Of a DNA stretch of 64,000 bases, positions 45,664 to 55,738 are shown piece after piece; within the stretch, counting starts at the first letter, position 1, and each line of letters begins with the position of its first letter. The position numbers and the translations under genes are program-made. This DNA is from Mermis nigrescens. Taxonomy: Eukaryota > Nematoda > Enoplea > Mermithida > Mermithidae. The stretch covers positions 496,001 to 560,000 of the forward strand of contig JAVLUZ010000848.1 of assembly GCA_036768485.1 (NCBI GenBank). The letters run 5' to 3'. The notes under the pieces were generated by a model. That model searched no databases. It had not been told where the DNA came from and was given only the letters and a program-made list of their open reading frames with translations.

Positions 45664-46106
45664 TTACTCGCGATTGTTCTCCGATAGTAAAATAATTTTC
45701 GATCGGGCCGATTCCACCACCGAATCGCTGCCCAATTTCACTGTTAAAAAGCGTATGCCAAAATTCGGGGGATCCGAAATTCGCTCGTTCTCGAGTCGAT
45801 AAATTAAAATTGGCATAATTCTCGAAAATGAACCATAAAATTTTCGAATCGGTTTTCCAGAATTCGCTTTGGACCAAAAGCTGCAAATTTTCGCAAGAAA
45901 TTTCGGGAAACAGTAGTTGCTGCGAGGAGCTGGAATCCTCCATTGATAGTAGCCCAAAATTGCTCGGTAATTAAATTTGCCCATTTGTGGTCGGTAATTA
46001 TTTTCCATAGCTTTCCGATTAAGTGCGAGTTGCCAACCCACACGTTTGATTCGATTATTTTTTCGATCAAATCTCGGTTAACAGGAAATTCGAAGTGTGA
46101 TGCCAT
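45664..46106 (-). pseudogene. N-terminal extension of pPolB or separate upstream gene
   Basis: From ATG 46106 the frame reads 'MASHFEFPVNRDLIEKIIES' and carries a Trp/Phe-rich pattern. After one or two shifts near 45930 it continues to 45664 with 'IENYFTIGEQSRVKV'. That last part aligns with 'KYFEVHEFPEIFVRRF' at the start of the intronless pPolB at 61809. At least the 3' end therefore belongs to pPolB, joined to exon 1 by a one-base shift near 45665. A TATAAATA-type box is at 46172-46180. Whether the first 100 residues are a fused domain or a separate small gene cannot be settled. Confidence 0.5.
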
Positions 46107-46189
46107 TTTGCAAAAGTTGCTGAGATTTTCATTAATCAGACCACGAATGACGAACGCTTTATCTCCCTCCCTATTTATATGTTCACTCT

Positions 46190-46440
46190 GGTGGTGATTA
46201 ACCCCTGGGGTTTATAACCCCCGGGGTAATACTTTCAATATGCTATGAAATATGACGCAATCGCGTGCAAGATCGGACGAGTTGCCACGTGGTATGACGT
46301 AATAAGCATACGCGCTTAACAGAGAGGGTGATTTAAGCAAGTGTTCGGACGAGTATGACTCTTCGCCACGTGTTACCAGCACGTGCATGACGTAATGAGC
46401 TATAACATTGCATAAACCCCTAATTATGCCAAAAAATAAG
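46190..46440. promoter_or_regulatory. Candidate control region: paired E-box/CRE-like sites
   Basis: Two similar blocks: CACGTGGTATGACGTAAT (46288-46305) and CACGTGCATGACGTAATG (46381-46398). Each combines a CACGTG E-box with a TGACGTAA CRE/C-EBP-like site, and a third CACGTG is at 46365. 'tcggacgag' also repeats (46273, 46344). The region starts with 'aacccctggggtttataacc' (46200-46219), which recalls the 'ggggttattaccccggg' part of the element's terminal repeat. It lies upstream of the minus-strand gene at 46106. Confidence 0.4.
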
Positions 46441-46499
46441 TGTTTTGCATTTATACACATGTATAAAGGATATACCATGTAAAAATGCGTTATTTAGCA

Positions 46500-47098
46500 C
46501 TAAGCATGGTGTTTTGACTGTGAAATTATGCTAATTAATTGCTTTTTTGATTTACCTGTTGGTTCATACATATAAAACACTTCATTGTTGAAAAGTTTTT
46601 GGGGTGCACCCATCCCTAGCGTATCCTCAGGTGCCGCACTGCTTTTACTAGGCCTACCACGCTTTTTTGGAGTTATAGTGTCTTTTATTTTTTGTAAAGC
46701 ACTTGTGTGAGGAATTTCGGTTTCTTCAGTTTTCAAAGACAACTTTTTGACCTTGCTCTTGTAACTACTGCTTCTTGTACGGGTTCTTGTTTAAACTCCT
46801 CGGGCTGTTGTACCACACTAGCCGGTTTCGCTACCTCGGGAACAATATTTACAGTAATAGGAGTACTTAAAGCCCTTTTTCGCTGCTCTTCTAAGACGCT
46901 TTGTTTATGCGCTGCATTAATATATTTACGCACTTTTTGTTCTGAATTTCCTTTTTTACTTTTCAATAATCGTTCTTTATCCGATTCAATTTGTACCTGA
47001 GCACTAATTACAGGATCTTCCGTAATTTTAGATTTTTTCATGAGCGAGTCGAAAAAATCGCTTGGGATGACATACATTTTACGAACACTGTTATTCAT
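46500..47098 (-). pseudogene. AT-hook, Lys-rich DNA-binding protein with one frameshift
   Basis: Starts at ATG 47098 ('MNNSVRKMYVIPSDFFDSLM'), a basic charged protein. Near 46735 the frame shifts and continues 'ISLKTEETEIPHTSAL'-type sequence to a stop at 46500, with an AT-hook core 'KKRGRPSKSS' around 46650. It is likely a chromatin- or genome-binding structural protein of the element. It overlaps the end of the preceding gene (47095) by a few bases, as in compact viral gene rows. The family is not recognised beyond the AT-hook. The single shift could be an error. Confidence 0.55.
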
Positions 47099-47423
47099 TT
47101 TGACAATGCTTTTTTCAAGGCAGACAAAAGCTCGAAGACAAATTCTGGGGGTTCCGCTATTAATACTTTTTGTTTATCTTTTTTGCTCGTAGGCGGTACT
47201 GAAATCAGGTAAAGACTATGTTCAAATTTCTTACAGTAATCTGGACGTTCGGAGCAAAACGTACCGTTGAGAAGATGACGCGCAGATTGAGTCAAAACTG
47301 AAAAAAATTCAGGGGTGCCTGTTTTATAAGCAAAAGTCGCAGATTTGTTTTTATATTTTTGGTACCTAGTAAACGAAAATAAGGTTCACTCGATTCAATC
47401 TCTTTAAGAGCCCTAGTTTGCAT
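47095..47423 (-). pseudogene. Unknown small protein between ATPase and AT-hook gene
   Basis: From ATG 47423 ('MQTRALKEIESSEPYFRLLG') a one-base shift near 47360 leads into 'FAYKTGTPEFFSVLTQSARH' and an open frame to 47095. CTATAAATA at 47469-47477, 46 bases upstream, lies inside the 3' end of the ATPase gene. No family recognised. Its place is that of the small virion or accessory proteins of Polintons. Confidence 0.5.
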
Positions 47424-47437
47424 ATTTAGGCATAAAA

Positions 47438-48178
47438 TCAGATGTTTTCTAAAGCTATATTTTTCTTGGTATTTATAGTTTTCATCACAAAGGTCTCCAA
47501 ATTATCATAGGGCTCATCATCAGCAAAAATGTTCGAACGCAATCTGTTTTTAATGGAATCTGAGAATACATCGATCAAAAGATAAGCATAGGGATTTTCG
47601 TGCATTGTTTTCAAGTAGGCTTGCTTCAGGGGACCTCCACTACCGTACAGCTGCGTGTTCAATGTATCTAGCACGTTCAGATGAGGGGTTTTTGTTAAAA
47701 TAAAATAGTGAGTATTGCGGTTAATAGTTGTAGAAAGTGGGCCTCTAAAAAACGGATTTTGGGAGATGAAAAAATTCAAAATACATTTGTGGTGTCCAAA
47801 AACGGTAAAAAGTCTAGCGAATGCATCGCTTTTTACGGCAAGGTCAGCTAGGTCATCGCATATACATACATTAACGGTGCCTGGCTCAGACGACCAATCG
47901 TTTTCTATTTCATCTAAGGATAAGCCTTGCACAAATTTCATGTATGGGAATTTTTCGAGAAATTTTTCGAAAAGCGGCTGCCACACATTATAAAAATATA
48001 TCATTTTATTCTTTTCCGGTTTGAAAGGCCATTCTGTTAATAATTTTAGGAGAAAATATGTTTTCCCACTCCCCGTAGCCCCCGAAATTACAAAATTAGC
48101 AGGAGCTCGAAGATAATTAATGCTCCCATCTACCTGCTCCATTGCCGCATACACAAAGAGTGCTGATTGTTTGTACAA
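47438..48178 (-). CDS. A32-type genome-packaging ATPase (FtsK/HerA-like)
   Basis: 246 codons, intact. Walker A 'GATGSGKT' at residues ~33-40, Walker B-like 'VNVCICDDLADL' near residue 103. A later 'HKCILNFFISQNPFFRG' segment fits the sensor/arginine region of this family. These ATPases pump DNA into preformed capsids in Polintons, adintoviruses, virophages and large DNA viruses. It follows the protease gene by 23 bases and precedes a small gene by 15, both on the same strand. The nearest CTATAAATA upstream is at 48278-48286. The length is normal for the family. It is the best-preserved core gene here. Confidence 0.93.
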   Translation of the reverse strand: MYKQSALFVYAAMEQVDGSINYLRAPANFVISGATGSGKTYFLLKLLTEWPFKPEKNKMIYFYNVWQPLFEKFLEKFPYMKFVQGLSLDEIENDWSSEPGTVNVCICDDLADLAVKSDAFARLFTVFGHHKCILNFFISQNPFFRGPLSTTINRNTHYFILTKTPHLNVLDTLNTQLYGSGGPLKQAYLKTMHENPYAYLLIDVFSDSIKNRLRSNIFADDEPYDNLETFVMKTINTKKNIALENI

Positions 48179-48200
48179 TAACTTGAAAGTTTTAATGACT

Positions 48201-48668
48201 TTAATTGTTTTTGACTAACCAATAGCAAATTTGTTTATCGTTGTCTGACTTATTGCCCGAAAATTTGCGTAATGTACTATTTATAGATTTTTGCCGGCAC
48301 AGCTCCATGGCGAAATATACGCAGTATAAGCCGCAGACGTTTGATGTATTGGACTGCAACACTTTATCCGAAACAACAAGAAAGAGGAATCGGAAAAGAA
48401 ATAACGTATTGCATCTTCTACGCATTTTCCGTAAGTTGCAGGAATCTGTGCTAAACTGTCGAAAAGCAAGCATTTTTTATGTCGAAAAAGCAGAATCCAA
48501 TGCAGACCTGTTTGATGCGAAGATGGGGCCGTGTTTACTATAATGAAAAATATTTGATCTTTGGGTATTTTTATGCTCTAAAACGCGATCACAAGAGTGC
48601 ACACCCCCAAAATATTTGTTACATACGCGATCTAGCTTTAAAATAACGCTAATCTGATTAGCATACAT
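48201..48668 (-). pseudogene. Adenain-type maturation protease with frameshift
   Basis: N-terminal part from ATG 48668 ('GGVHSCDRVL' segment); then, in another frame, 'FDSLAQIPATYGKCVEDAIR' corresponding to the FDS-x-G region; then, after a further shift, 'SNVCGLYCVYF', the conserved catalytic Cys box (S-x-x-CG-x-YC). Proteases of this family cleave capsid precursors in adenoviruses and Polintons. The stretch expected to hold the catalytic His (HW-x) is not readable, so part is deleted or scrambled around 48480-48530. It directly follows the MCP stop (48671). Not functional as written. Confidence 0.8.
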
Positions 48669-48670
48669 GT

Positions 48671-49203
48671 TTTACGGTATAAAATCGAGAATAATGTTCC
48701 TCCTCTGATCAATACTTATAACATTATCCCAGAGCATATAGAAAATTAGCGTGTAACTATCATCGAGCGAATTTACATCCCACTGTCCCGTAAAAGTAAC
48801 CACCCCATTTGACCTGGTTGGGATTCCCCCTCTTCCGGATTTAAATCAAACGGGAGAATCTGATGCCCCGATCTTGAAAAATCATCCAGCGTGATACCCG
48901 TATCGGAATCCGTAAAAAGTTTTTGCACGATACGTAAAGAATTCATGTACGGGTCCATTAATGATTCGCTAGGTGTGTAGGCTATGGGTGGGAACAGGCG
49001 CCCATTTACTTCAACTTGGGCTCTAATGCATTTTCTTAATGTGAGATTAAAGGGGTTTTTTGCATAATGGCCTAACAACGCATTAGACATAACTAGTGAT
49101 ATTATTACGAGTCTAGGTAGCTGACCGTTATGTAGCACAAAATTAGCCAGTAAAGTTTGACCTGTCCTTAACTGAGTAGTTCGAACTGTAGCATGATTTA
49201 TCA
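48671..49203 (-). pseudogene. Major capsid protein, C-terminal part (MCP)
   Basis: Open from 49204 to 48773 ('FVLHNGQLPRLVIISLVMSN', 'HYAKNPFNLTLRK', 'FPPIAYTPSESLMDPYMNSL'), then a one-base shift near 48785 into the last ~35 residues ('SYTLIFYMLWDNV' ... 'RRNIILDFIP') ending at 48671. The LP-R-x-V ... KNPFN and final DNVI-I-D patterns match the second jelly-roll half of Polinton double-jelly-roll capsid proteins. It is separated from its N-terminal part by segment E. About 98 bases are present at both edges. Confidence 0.85.
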
Positions 49204-50439
49204 TAGGTAGCGCGTTAGCGCGTACCTATAATATACTTTGGGTACCCCCAACACCTGGGCACTCCCCTACAGCTATAACGGGACACTTCTGGAAGGTGCG
49301 GTTTTTTTTAAAAGAAAGATAATAAAAAAATTCGCTGCCCGTGTTTTTTTTGTTTTTCTTGAAACTCAAAATTGACTGTGTAAAGAAGGTGTAAAGTTTT
49401 TGTGTAACGTTATAACATAGGACAAATTTTGGGACCTTTTTACTGCGGCATGTGGACAACTGAGTATTGATGACTCGAAGGATTGAACAGAATAGGATAA
49501 TAGAGGGATGAATTCTACAGATGACACTTTTTTTGTTTTTTGAAATTCGCATTATTTATCGAACGGCAGTGTAAAGAGTGCGAAAATCTGGGGGTGAAAA
49601 AGCACTTTTTGGTCGAGTTTTCAACCTTCCTATGTCCGATACTAACTCCGGTTATGAGGTTTTTAAAATGTTTTCTGACAGAAATGTAGAGCGGATCAAG
49701 GGCTACATTCTGCATATAAGCAAAGTCTTCTATGCTCTATGGTGAGTTAGATCCTGGGGTTTAAAGTTTACACTCTAGTGGATGGTGTAAAAAAACGGAT
49801 TTTAACTAAGATTTCTCTGCCAAATTTTTCCGCTTATGAGTCAGTGCAAATCGAAGACAGCATTAATAAAGTGCCTCACAGGGGCTAAACATCGCAGCAA
49901 ACCGCATTTTAAAAAACGCAATATTGAGTTATTTATGGGGGTGTAAAGTTCGAAATCAGAGGTAAAAAATGGGCTAAAAAACACGTTTTTTCCGAAGTTT
50001 GATTGATAAATCATGCCAAATAATTTTTGCAACAGAATTTTGGCACACAGGAATGTACTACGATTTAAAAGCTACAAATTGTACCAAACCGAATTTCTTT
50101 AAACTCAATGGGGAGTTCGGTACGGAATTTTAAAGTTTACAGTGTTCTAAATGATGGAAAATACGTTTTTGTTGCGTTTTTTGTTCGCCACTTTCTCCGT
50201 CCAGAAGTCGGGATAAGTCTAATAGAATAAAAATAAAGTGCTTTATATCGGATGCATGTCAAAGCAAATTGTCTATACATTAATATTTAGCGAGTGTAAA
50301 GTCAAAAATTTGGAGTTTTAAATGCGTTTCTGTCTTGTTTTTTCTGCCTGCTTCTCCGGTTACGAGTCAGGGACACGTTTATCAAGTCTAGAAATGGACC
50401 AGGAACCAAATTTGATATGCCAGTCTGGCACATATGATT

Positions 50440-51540
50440 TACACTCTACGGTGTTGTAAAGTAGTTTACACCAATTGTTAGTTTGCCCATAGAACATTAT
50501 GTAGACTTAATTTTTTCATAAATATTAATCGTAATATCGGAACAATATCAAAATTACGAATCTGACTAAAATCTTCTTTACACTAGGTGTTTACATGAAG
50601 TTTACACTACATATGTATTTATCTTCGTTTTTGAGCATTCCAGAAACCTAATTTTTTCCTGGAGTCTAGAAGTTTTCAAAGGATCATATGTGAGACGTCA
50701 CGTAGGTGCGTTTGTTTACATCCAACAGTGATGTGAAGTAGTTTACATTCATTGTTTATATGTCCTCAGACCATTGTAGAGACATAATTTTTTCATGAAT
50801 GTTGATCATAATATCCGAGTAATTTTTTACACTGCATGTTAGCCTTTGTTCTAGAGCATTGCAAAAATCCGAAATTTTTTCCTGAGATATAAAAATTTAC
50901 AGGGAATGAAATATATACGTCAGTTGGGCGCGCTTGCTTACACTCAGCAGTATTGCAAAGTGGTTTAAACCTAATGTTTATTGTCTTTAAAACATTATGG
51001 ACTCATTTTTAAATAAATGTTGAAAGTAATATGGGAGCAATATCAAAATTACGAATCCGACTAAAATATTCTTTACGCTATGTGTTTGTGTAAAGTTTAC
51101 ATTACGTGTTAACCTTAATTCGATAGACTTGCAGAGACTTTGTAACTGAAGTCAAGAAATTTTCAAGGATTCATATGTGAGACATCAATTAAGTGAGTTT
51201 GTTTACCCTCAAAAGTAATCTAAAGTGATTTAAAAATTATGTTCAAGTGTCCTTAGATCATTGAAGAGATGTAATTTTGTCTTAAATGGGTTGCATTAAA
51301 GTTAAATCCTTCTTAGCCGTGTTTATAATATGTTTCACAAAATCTTGCACATGGAGAGCTATCGTTTAATTGATGTAAATTGCCTGCAAATGTGGTTTAA
51401 AATGAACCAGCAATCACACTACTGTGCACAGAAGTCGACAAAGATATGCAGCTTTATTGTAATCATGTACATTAATAAGCCGTAAACTGTTAGTATTCTC
51501 TACACCTAGTAGTTGTGTAAAGTTTGCACTATTCATTTGT
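50440..51540. repeat. Degenerate tandem units with GTGTAAA/TTTACAC words
   Basis: Unit starts near 50446, 50708, 50934 and 51197 (spacing about 262, 226, 263). Each has a 'tttac..(c/t)cta..gt' block, then 'aatatcaaaattacgaatc', 'gactaaaat.ttctttac' and 'ttcatatgtgagac' words. Similar GTGTAAA words continue leftward to 49377. Confidence 0.65.
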
Positions 51541-51924
51541 TGTTAATATGTAGTCTATACTACAAATTTATTTTACTACCAAATCGAAGCGTTAGTGTTC
51601 CTTACATTTGATATTTGCGTGAAGTTTTTGAATTTTTGCCGAAAAACTTTGCCTTCTAATTTACCAACATCCCGCCTTTTCCATTTTCTTAAAGTTTAAA
51701 ATCTTTTATAAGTCTCTTAATAATTTAATGGTAGGTTTTAACTTTAAGTTTCTCTTGGTTTACAACTCTCGCTTAGCAAGCTCATTTTTCAAAACTTTTT
51801 CATAGTGATCAGATTAGTCGCGTTTAGTTTGGAATTGGTGGACGGTCGTTATTTTATTACTCGGCTTAAATAAACCAAGTGACTATCTTTTGATTATTTT
51901 CTTTATCGCAAATTCAAACACCCT

Positions 51925-52005
51925 ATTTTCAATTTGAAAATTGACCCAATTTTCAATTTGAAAATTGATCCAATTTTCAATTTGAAAATTGAAAATTGGG
52001 TGTTT
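51925..52005. repeat. Short palindromic triplet (CAATTTTCAATTTGAAAATTG)-type
   Basis: Three ~25-bp units, each able to fold as CAATTTTC/GAAAATTG. The inverted partner is at about 58530-58612. Confidence 0.85.
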
Positions 52006-52310
52006 TCAATTTCAAAAGTCACAACACATTGTGCTTGTGTATTGATTGAGTGAGGATTTGCAATGTGAATTCGTTGGTTAAATATTTGTGCTTGATTATA
52101 AGTGAACTGCACATTAAGAAGAAATAACTTAATGGAGTTTTAATTTGAAAATGGATGGTGTCAATAAGGTTGTCTTGTTTAAAAAGGATAATGCTGATGT
52201 TAAGAACAATATTGTTTTCCGCGTTCCTGGACTGTTGTCATTATTGTGGCATATTACTGATTGTGTTTACTGACTGATGTACTGAAATCACGCTAATTAA
52301 AAGTAGTGTA

Positions 52311-53070
52311 CTAGCAAAGAAAAATGCTCCGATGGAACAAAAAAGATGAATATACTTGGAATTGTGGATTATTATGGATGTAAAAGGAGGGGACTAGGAA
52401 AAATCTACCTAAAGTCGGAAAATCTGCTAAAAATCACACTTTCTCTAAGCAACGCAAAAAATCGATGTATATTCTGCGGCCTCTAAAAAAGTGTCTTTTT
52501 TAAATAATGTTCGAAGTTTCAGATAAGAGTGTATAAACGTAATCTATCAAGGTTACTTTTTTAAATTGCTGGCACCTGATTGATAGAAAACTAAGAGGTA
52601 TTGTATTTAAAGTTCTTTATTTTGTTATGAGCATTATAGCAAGCAAAGCAGGAGCCGATTGATTAGTGCATACAATCGTTTCGGGCATGCTAGTGTATCT
52701 ACATTTAGTCTGTTTCAAGTCAACTTACGCGTTTCCTACTGTTTTAAACCAACCATGTCTTCAATTGTCTTCGATGTTTGCTATTTCATTCAATTGGCTT
52801 GGAAGACTGTTAGTTTACTTAATATCATTTCCCATAGCTACTGCATAGCTAACGTGCTGCTGTTTCAATCATTGTTATGGTTGAATATTTATTTTAATCT
52901 GTTGGCCGCAGAATATACATCGATTTTTTGCGTTGCTTAGAGAAAGTGTGATTTTTAGCAGATTTTCCGACTTTAGGTAGATTTTTCCTAGTCCCCTCCT
53001 TTTACATCCATAATAATCCACAATTCCAAGTATATTCATCTTTTTTGTTCCATCGGAGCATTTTTCTTTG
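52311..53070. mobile_element. Inner 760-bp element with ~165-bp inverted ends
   Basis: Left end 'gcaaagaaaaatgctccgat' reads inward and the right end is its reverse complement; about 165 bases pair nearly perfectly (52317-52483 with 52905-53070). The central ~420 bp is not repeated internally. A small open frame inside has no domain. It forms the inner edge of segment E and is also present at 57461-58229. Confidence 0.75.
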
Positions 53071-53072
53071 CT

Positions 53073-53857
53073 AGTTACGAGTCTAGGTAGCCGACCGTTA
53101 TGTAGCACAAAATTAGACAGTAAAGTTTGACCTGGCCTTAATTGAGTAGTTCGAACTGTAGCATGATTTATATTATACTGTATGGGTTTGTGCTGCAGTG
53201 CTCGTTCAATGCTCAGAATCCCGCTATTAGTTAAATTTATGCGCCTTATTTTTAAAACGATTTTGGTAATAACAAGTTTTTCCGCAGCATTAGCAGTTCC
53301 CGATAAAACATGAAAAACTGTAGGCGAGGGCACTAAAGTTAAAGAAAATTTCACATCCCGGAACAATGAGTTTTGTTTGTAGGAGAAAATCGCAATGGAT
53401 GCGCCCAGCCATTTCAACAACCTGACTTTTTGCGAATTTTTCTACGCGTTTATCGAATGCGGGGTTGGAATTAGCCGCAGTTGCTTCAAATTTACCCGCC
53501 AAGTCCTTGAAAAACATTAGAGGGATCCCTATAGTTCCTTTTTTTGCTGCAGATGAGTATGTGAAATTGGTTTCTATGTATGCCCTATACGGATACGTGT
53601 TTGTGGCTTGACTTACAATAACACCATTTGCCTTCAGTACGATATCTCTGAAAATCGCATGTAACGTTAAATTCACGGGGGTCGGTCATTTGGGTAAAAG
53701 TTTCAGGAATATCAAACTGGATGAGATCCCCCTGAATTAGAGGACCCATAGGATAATATTCAATCTCGCTTTCACCAAATACAGACGATTGCTCAATTGT
53801 GCTGCCCCCCTGCTCAGTACCTACAGTATTCGTTACAATTCTATGTCTTTTTACCAT
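53073..53857 (-). pseudogene. Major capsid protein, N-terminal part (MCP)
   Basis: From ATG 53857: 'IEYYPMGPLIQGDLIQFDIP' near the start, then after a shift near 53665 the diagnostic 'NTYPYRAYIETNF' and 'GIPLMFFKDLAGKFE' of the first jelly-roll, then after another shift near 53400 'HVLSGTANAAEKLVITKIV' and finally 'NHATVRTTQLRPGQTLLSNF'. This is the Polinton/adintovirus double-jelly-roll capsid subunit. CTATAAATA lies at 53930-53938. It ends at segment E; the last ~98 bases recur at 49100-49203 with about five differences. Two frameshifts plus the insertion disable it. Confidence 0.88.
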
Positions 53858-53859
53858 AT

Positions 53860-54088
53860 TTTGAATTTCTTAATGCGTAAGAGTGACAAAGTTTTGGTTT
53901 TTTTGATTTATGAACCCGTTTTTTCTTAGTATTTATAGACTTCTTCTTCCGCCCACCCCCTACAGGCACAACCCTCCCAAACTTTTAACTGTACGCTTTT
54001 TCTGTTTTTTAGCAGGCAATTCAAGAAACTGGCCGAAACCAGCTCCTTGCTGCTGCTGCTTTGATACCCCAAATGGTTGAAAAGACAT
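53860..54088 (-). pseudogene. Small basic core-like protein
   Basis: ATG 54088 gives 'MSFQPFGVSKQQQQGAGFGQ' and a Lys-rich stretch ('PAKKQKKRTVK'). After a one-base shift near 53985 it continues with 'VPVGGGRKKK' and a Lys/Arg/His-rich tail that stops by the MCP start. A tiny basic protein next to MCP recalls the adenovirus core peptides and similar Polinton proteins, but the match is by composition and position only. CTATAAATA at 54239-54247 lies ~150 bases upstream, overlapping the penton 3' end. Confidence 0.5.
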
Positions 54089-54241
54089 ATTGCTACAGAA
54101 TGGATGATCTACGAAAATTGAAATTGGATTATAAGAGGATCGGAGAGATACTTGATAATATTTTTGTTGTCTATTGTTAGTGAAATGAAGATTGATGAAA
54201 CGTAACTTCTTAGTATTCGATAGTACGATACATTTTCATAT

Positions 54242-54658
54242 TTATAGTTTACGAAACCACTCCAAAGTAGATGAAAAAATGTCCATGCAAATGATTTGTT
54301 TATTATATGAACCATATAGCACAGGTACTGTAAGATCAGTTTCAATGCAAAATATGGGGTTTGGAATATCAATTTTTCTCGCTCCTTTGATCCTGCTTGT
54401 TTTTGTGGGGAACAGTTCGGGGTACGCCGTGTTGGGCTGAAATCCCAACACATCCGCAAGATAATCTGAACTGAACATTACTCGAGTGTTTTTAATATTC
54501 AGAACTGCAAAATTATCTTCGTCAATATCTGAGCTGAAATCCTTCTTTATGCTTTCTGGAATAGCAGAGTTTACGTGTTGAACCAAATCTCTTGGACTCA
54601 AAGTATTCGAAAACCAATTACTAAAAAAGCTAAAAAAATTACATAAATGTTTTATCAT
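54242..54658 (-). pseudogene. Minor capsid (penton) protein, C-terminal part
   Basis: 138 open codons. The segment 'FSSDYLADVLGFQPNTAY' followed by 'IPNPIFCIETDLTVPVLYG' is the pattern of the Polinton penton C-terminal half (LGF ... YTD-l-P-vG). Its N-terminal part is at 55937-55734, on the other side of a ~1.07-kb insertion. In-frame continuity across the insertion cannot be checked by eye. Confidence 0.75.
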
Positions 54659-54665
54659 CCGGGTT

Positions 54666-55738
54666 GTCCGGAGAGAGGTATGTAAATGTTAGGGGCCTGT
54701 ATCTACAAGAGCGATCAACAGACCGGCCTAGCATTACCTTCGAGATTTACCTAGGTACGTAGGTACTTAAGTCTACGCTTAGTGCTGGCCCCGATCGCGC
54801 GGCTCTGATGGCTTTCGATCTTTGGACCCTTACAGACCTTACGGCTTCGATCCCCTCAGCCCTAATATTGCTGGCTGCTTCTGTGTCGGGTGATCTCAGC
54901 AGCTACGCCCTAAGACCTAAGGCTACCTACCTAGTCTCGGTAATTGCCGCGGAGGTCAGTTGACCTATCTCAAGCTCAAGTTGTAATTTAACTTATTTTC
55001 AATCAGTGCCTGATTCGAAATGTTTTTGGTTCCTAATTTGTGTAGCACGCTGAACTATGAAAACAACAACGACGAGCTCTATGCTGATCAATCATCCTTA
55101 AAGATTAGATAATAATTTTGATCAATTTTTGGCTTGATAAATAAATTATGATTTTCGAATAGAAATAGGCTATCATACGGAATTTACCTATCAGTCCACT
55201 AGATGGGTGGAAGTCCTCGACGAAGGGATGGTGGCCGACCTAACCCTCGGTATAACCAAAACCACTGGGTTGGTTTTCTATGATTTTATTCGACGAAGAA
55301 CACACGGCCTATAGCCGGGAAACAAAATACGCAAAAGAAAAATGACAATGTACAGTCGAAAATAACCGGCCAACGAAAAAACCAAACAAGCCAGACAAAC
55401 TAATACGACGTTCCATACACTGGCCTCAAGGGCCATTACAGTAAATTAAAACAACGATCAATTTAACATAATACTGAAATGACTTTTATCTCAGATCGAA
55501 CATTCTCGATTCACGTAAGCGGTATGCATTAAACAATTACTATTATCATACACTTAGCTCTATGCTACCGGACAAGTATCTAAATGTTTTTTATTATTGA
55601 AAATTTGGGAAAATAATGGGAAGACCGAAGGCATAGCCCACAGTACACTATCATAGATAGCTACTAGTATTGGCTATGTTATGGCTATTGCGAACTGCTA
55701 AGGCAGGTTCGCCTAAACGTGTAACTCTCGCAGTTACA
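54666..55738 (-). mobile_element. Probable solo LTR splitting the penton gene
   Basis: About 1073 bp, more GC-rich than its surroundings. On the minus strand it begins TGTAACTGCGAGAGTTACAC (a hairpin start) and ends ...CCGGACA, the TG...CA form of LTRs, with a polyadenylation-like 'cgaataaaatcatag' inside (about 55285). No protein coding. No clear 4-6 bp target duplication, so the LTR label is tentative. Confidence 0.5.

Larger units (their letters stand above)
37540..45670 (-). pseudogene. Spliced Polinton pPolB, tandem copy A
   Basis: Same 12-exon gene as copy B: ~45665-45244, 43901-43400, 42875-42655, 42244-41866, 41508-41270, 40906-40498, 40128-39958, 39784-39591, 39464-39198, 38792-38512, 38396-38126, 37982-~37540. 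Exon ends carry consensus donors (mostly GTGAG, also GTAAA, GTAAG, GTTAA) and pyrimidine-rich AG acceptors. Catalytic motifs are better kept than in B: exo I FDFET, exo II HNARGFDAQF and motif A DVCSLYP. Lesions: two single-base shifts in the Zn cluster of exon 2 (stop near 43452), shifts in exon 6, an extra G at the exon 12 acceptor (which puts motif C out of frame), and several shifts in exon 12. Usual role: replication of a linear element from a terminal protein. By eye the two copies are roughly 90 percent alike in exons. Confidence 0.88.
49201..53070. mobile_element. Segment E, left copy: 3.87-kb insertion in MCP
   Basis: Runs from 'tcataggtagcgcgttagcg' (itself palindromic) to 'ggagcatttttctttgct'. 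The whole segment is nearly identical, inverted, to 57461-61330. It interrupts the MCP gene. Its contents are non-coding: degenerate ~230-260-bp tandem units rich in GTGTAAA/TTTACAC (about 49370-51540), an AT-palindrome triplet (51925-52005), and an inner 760-bp element with ~165-bp inverted ends (52311-53070). No transposase was recognised. The mechanism of insertion is unknown. Confidence 0.85.

Noticed and set aside
52659..52940. 93-codon open frame inside segment E (copy at 57637-57876)
   Set aside because: It ends within the inverted end of the 760-bp sub-element, has no domain, and overlaps frames open on the other strand.
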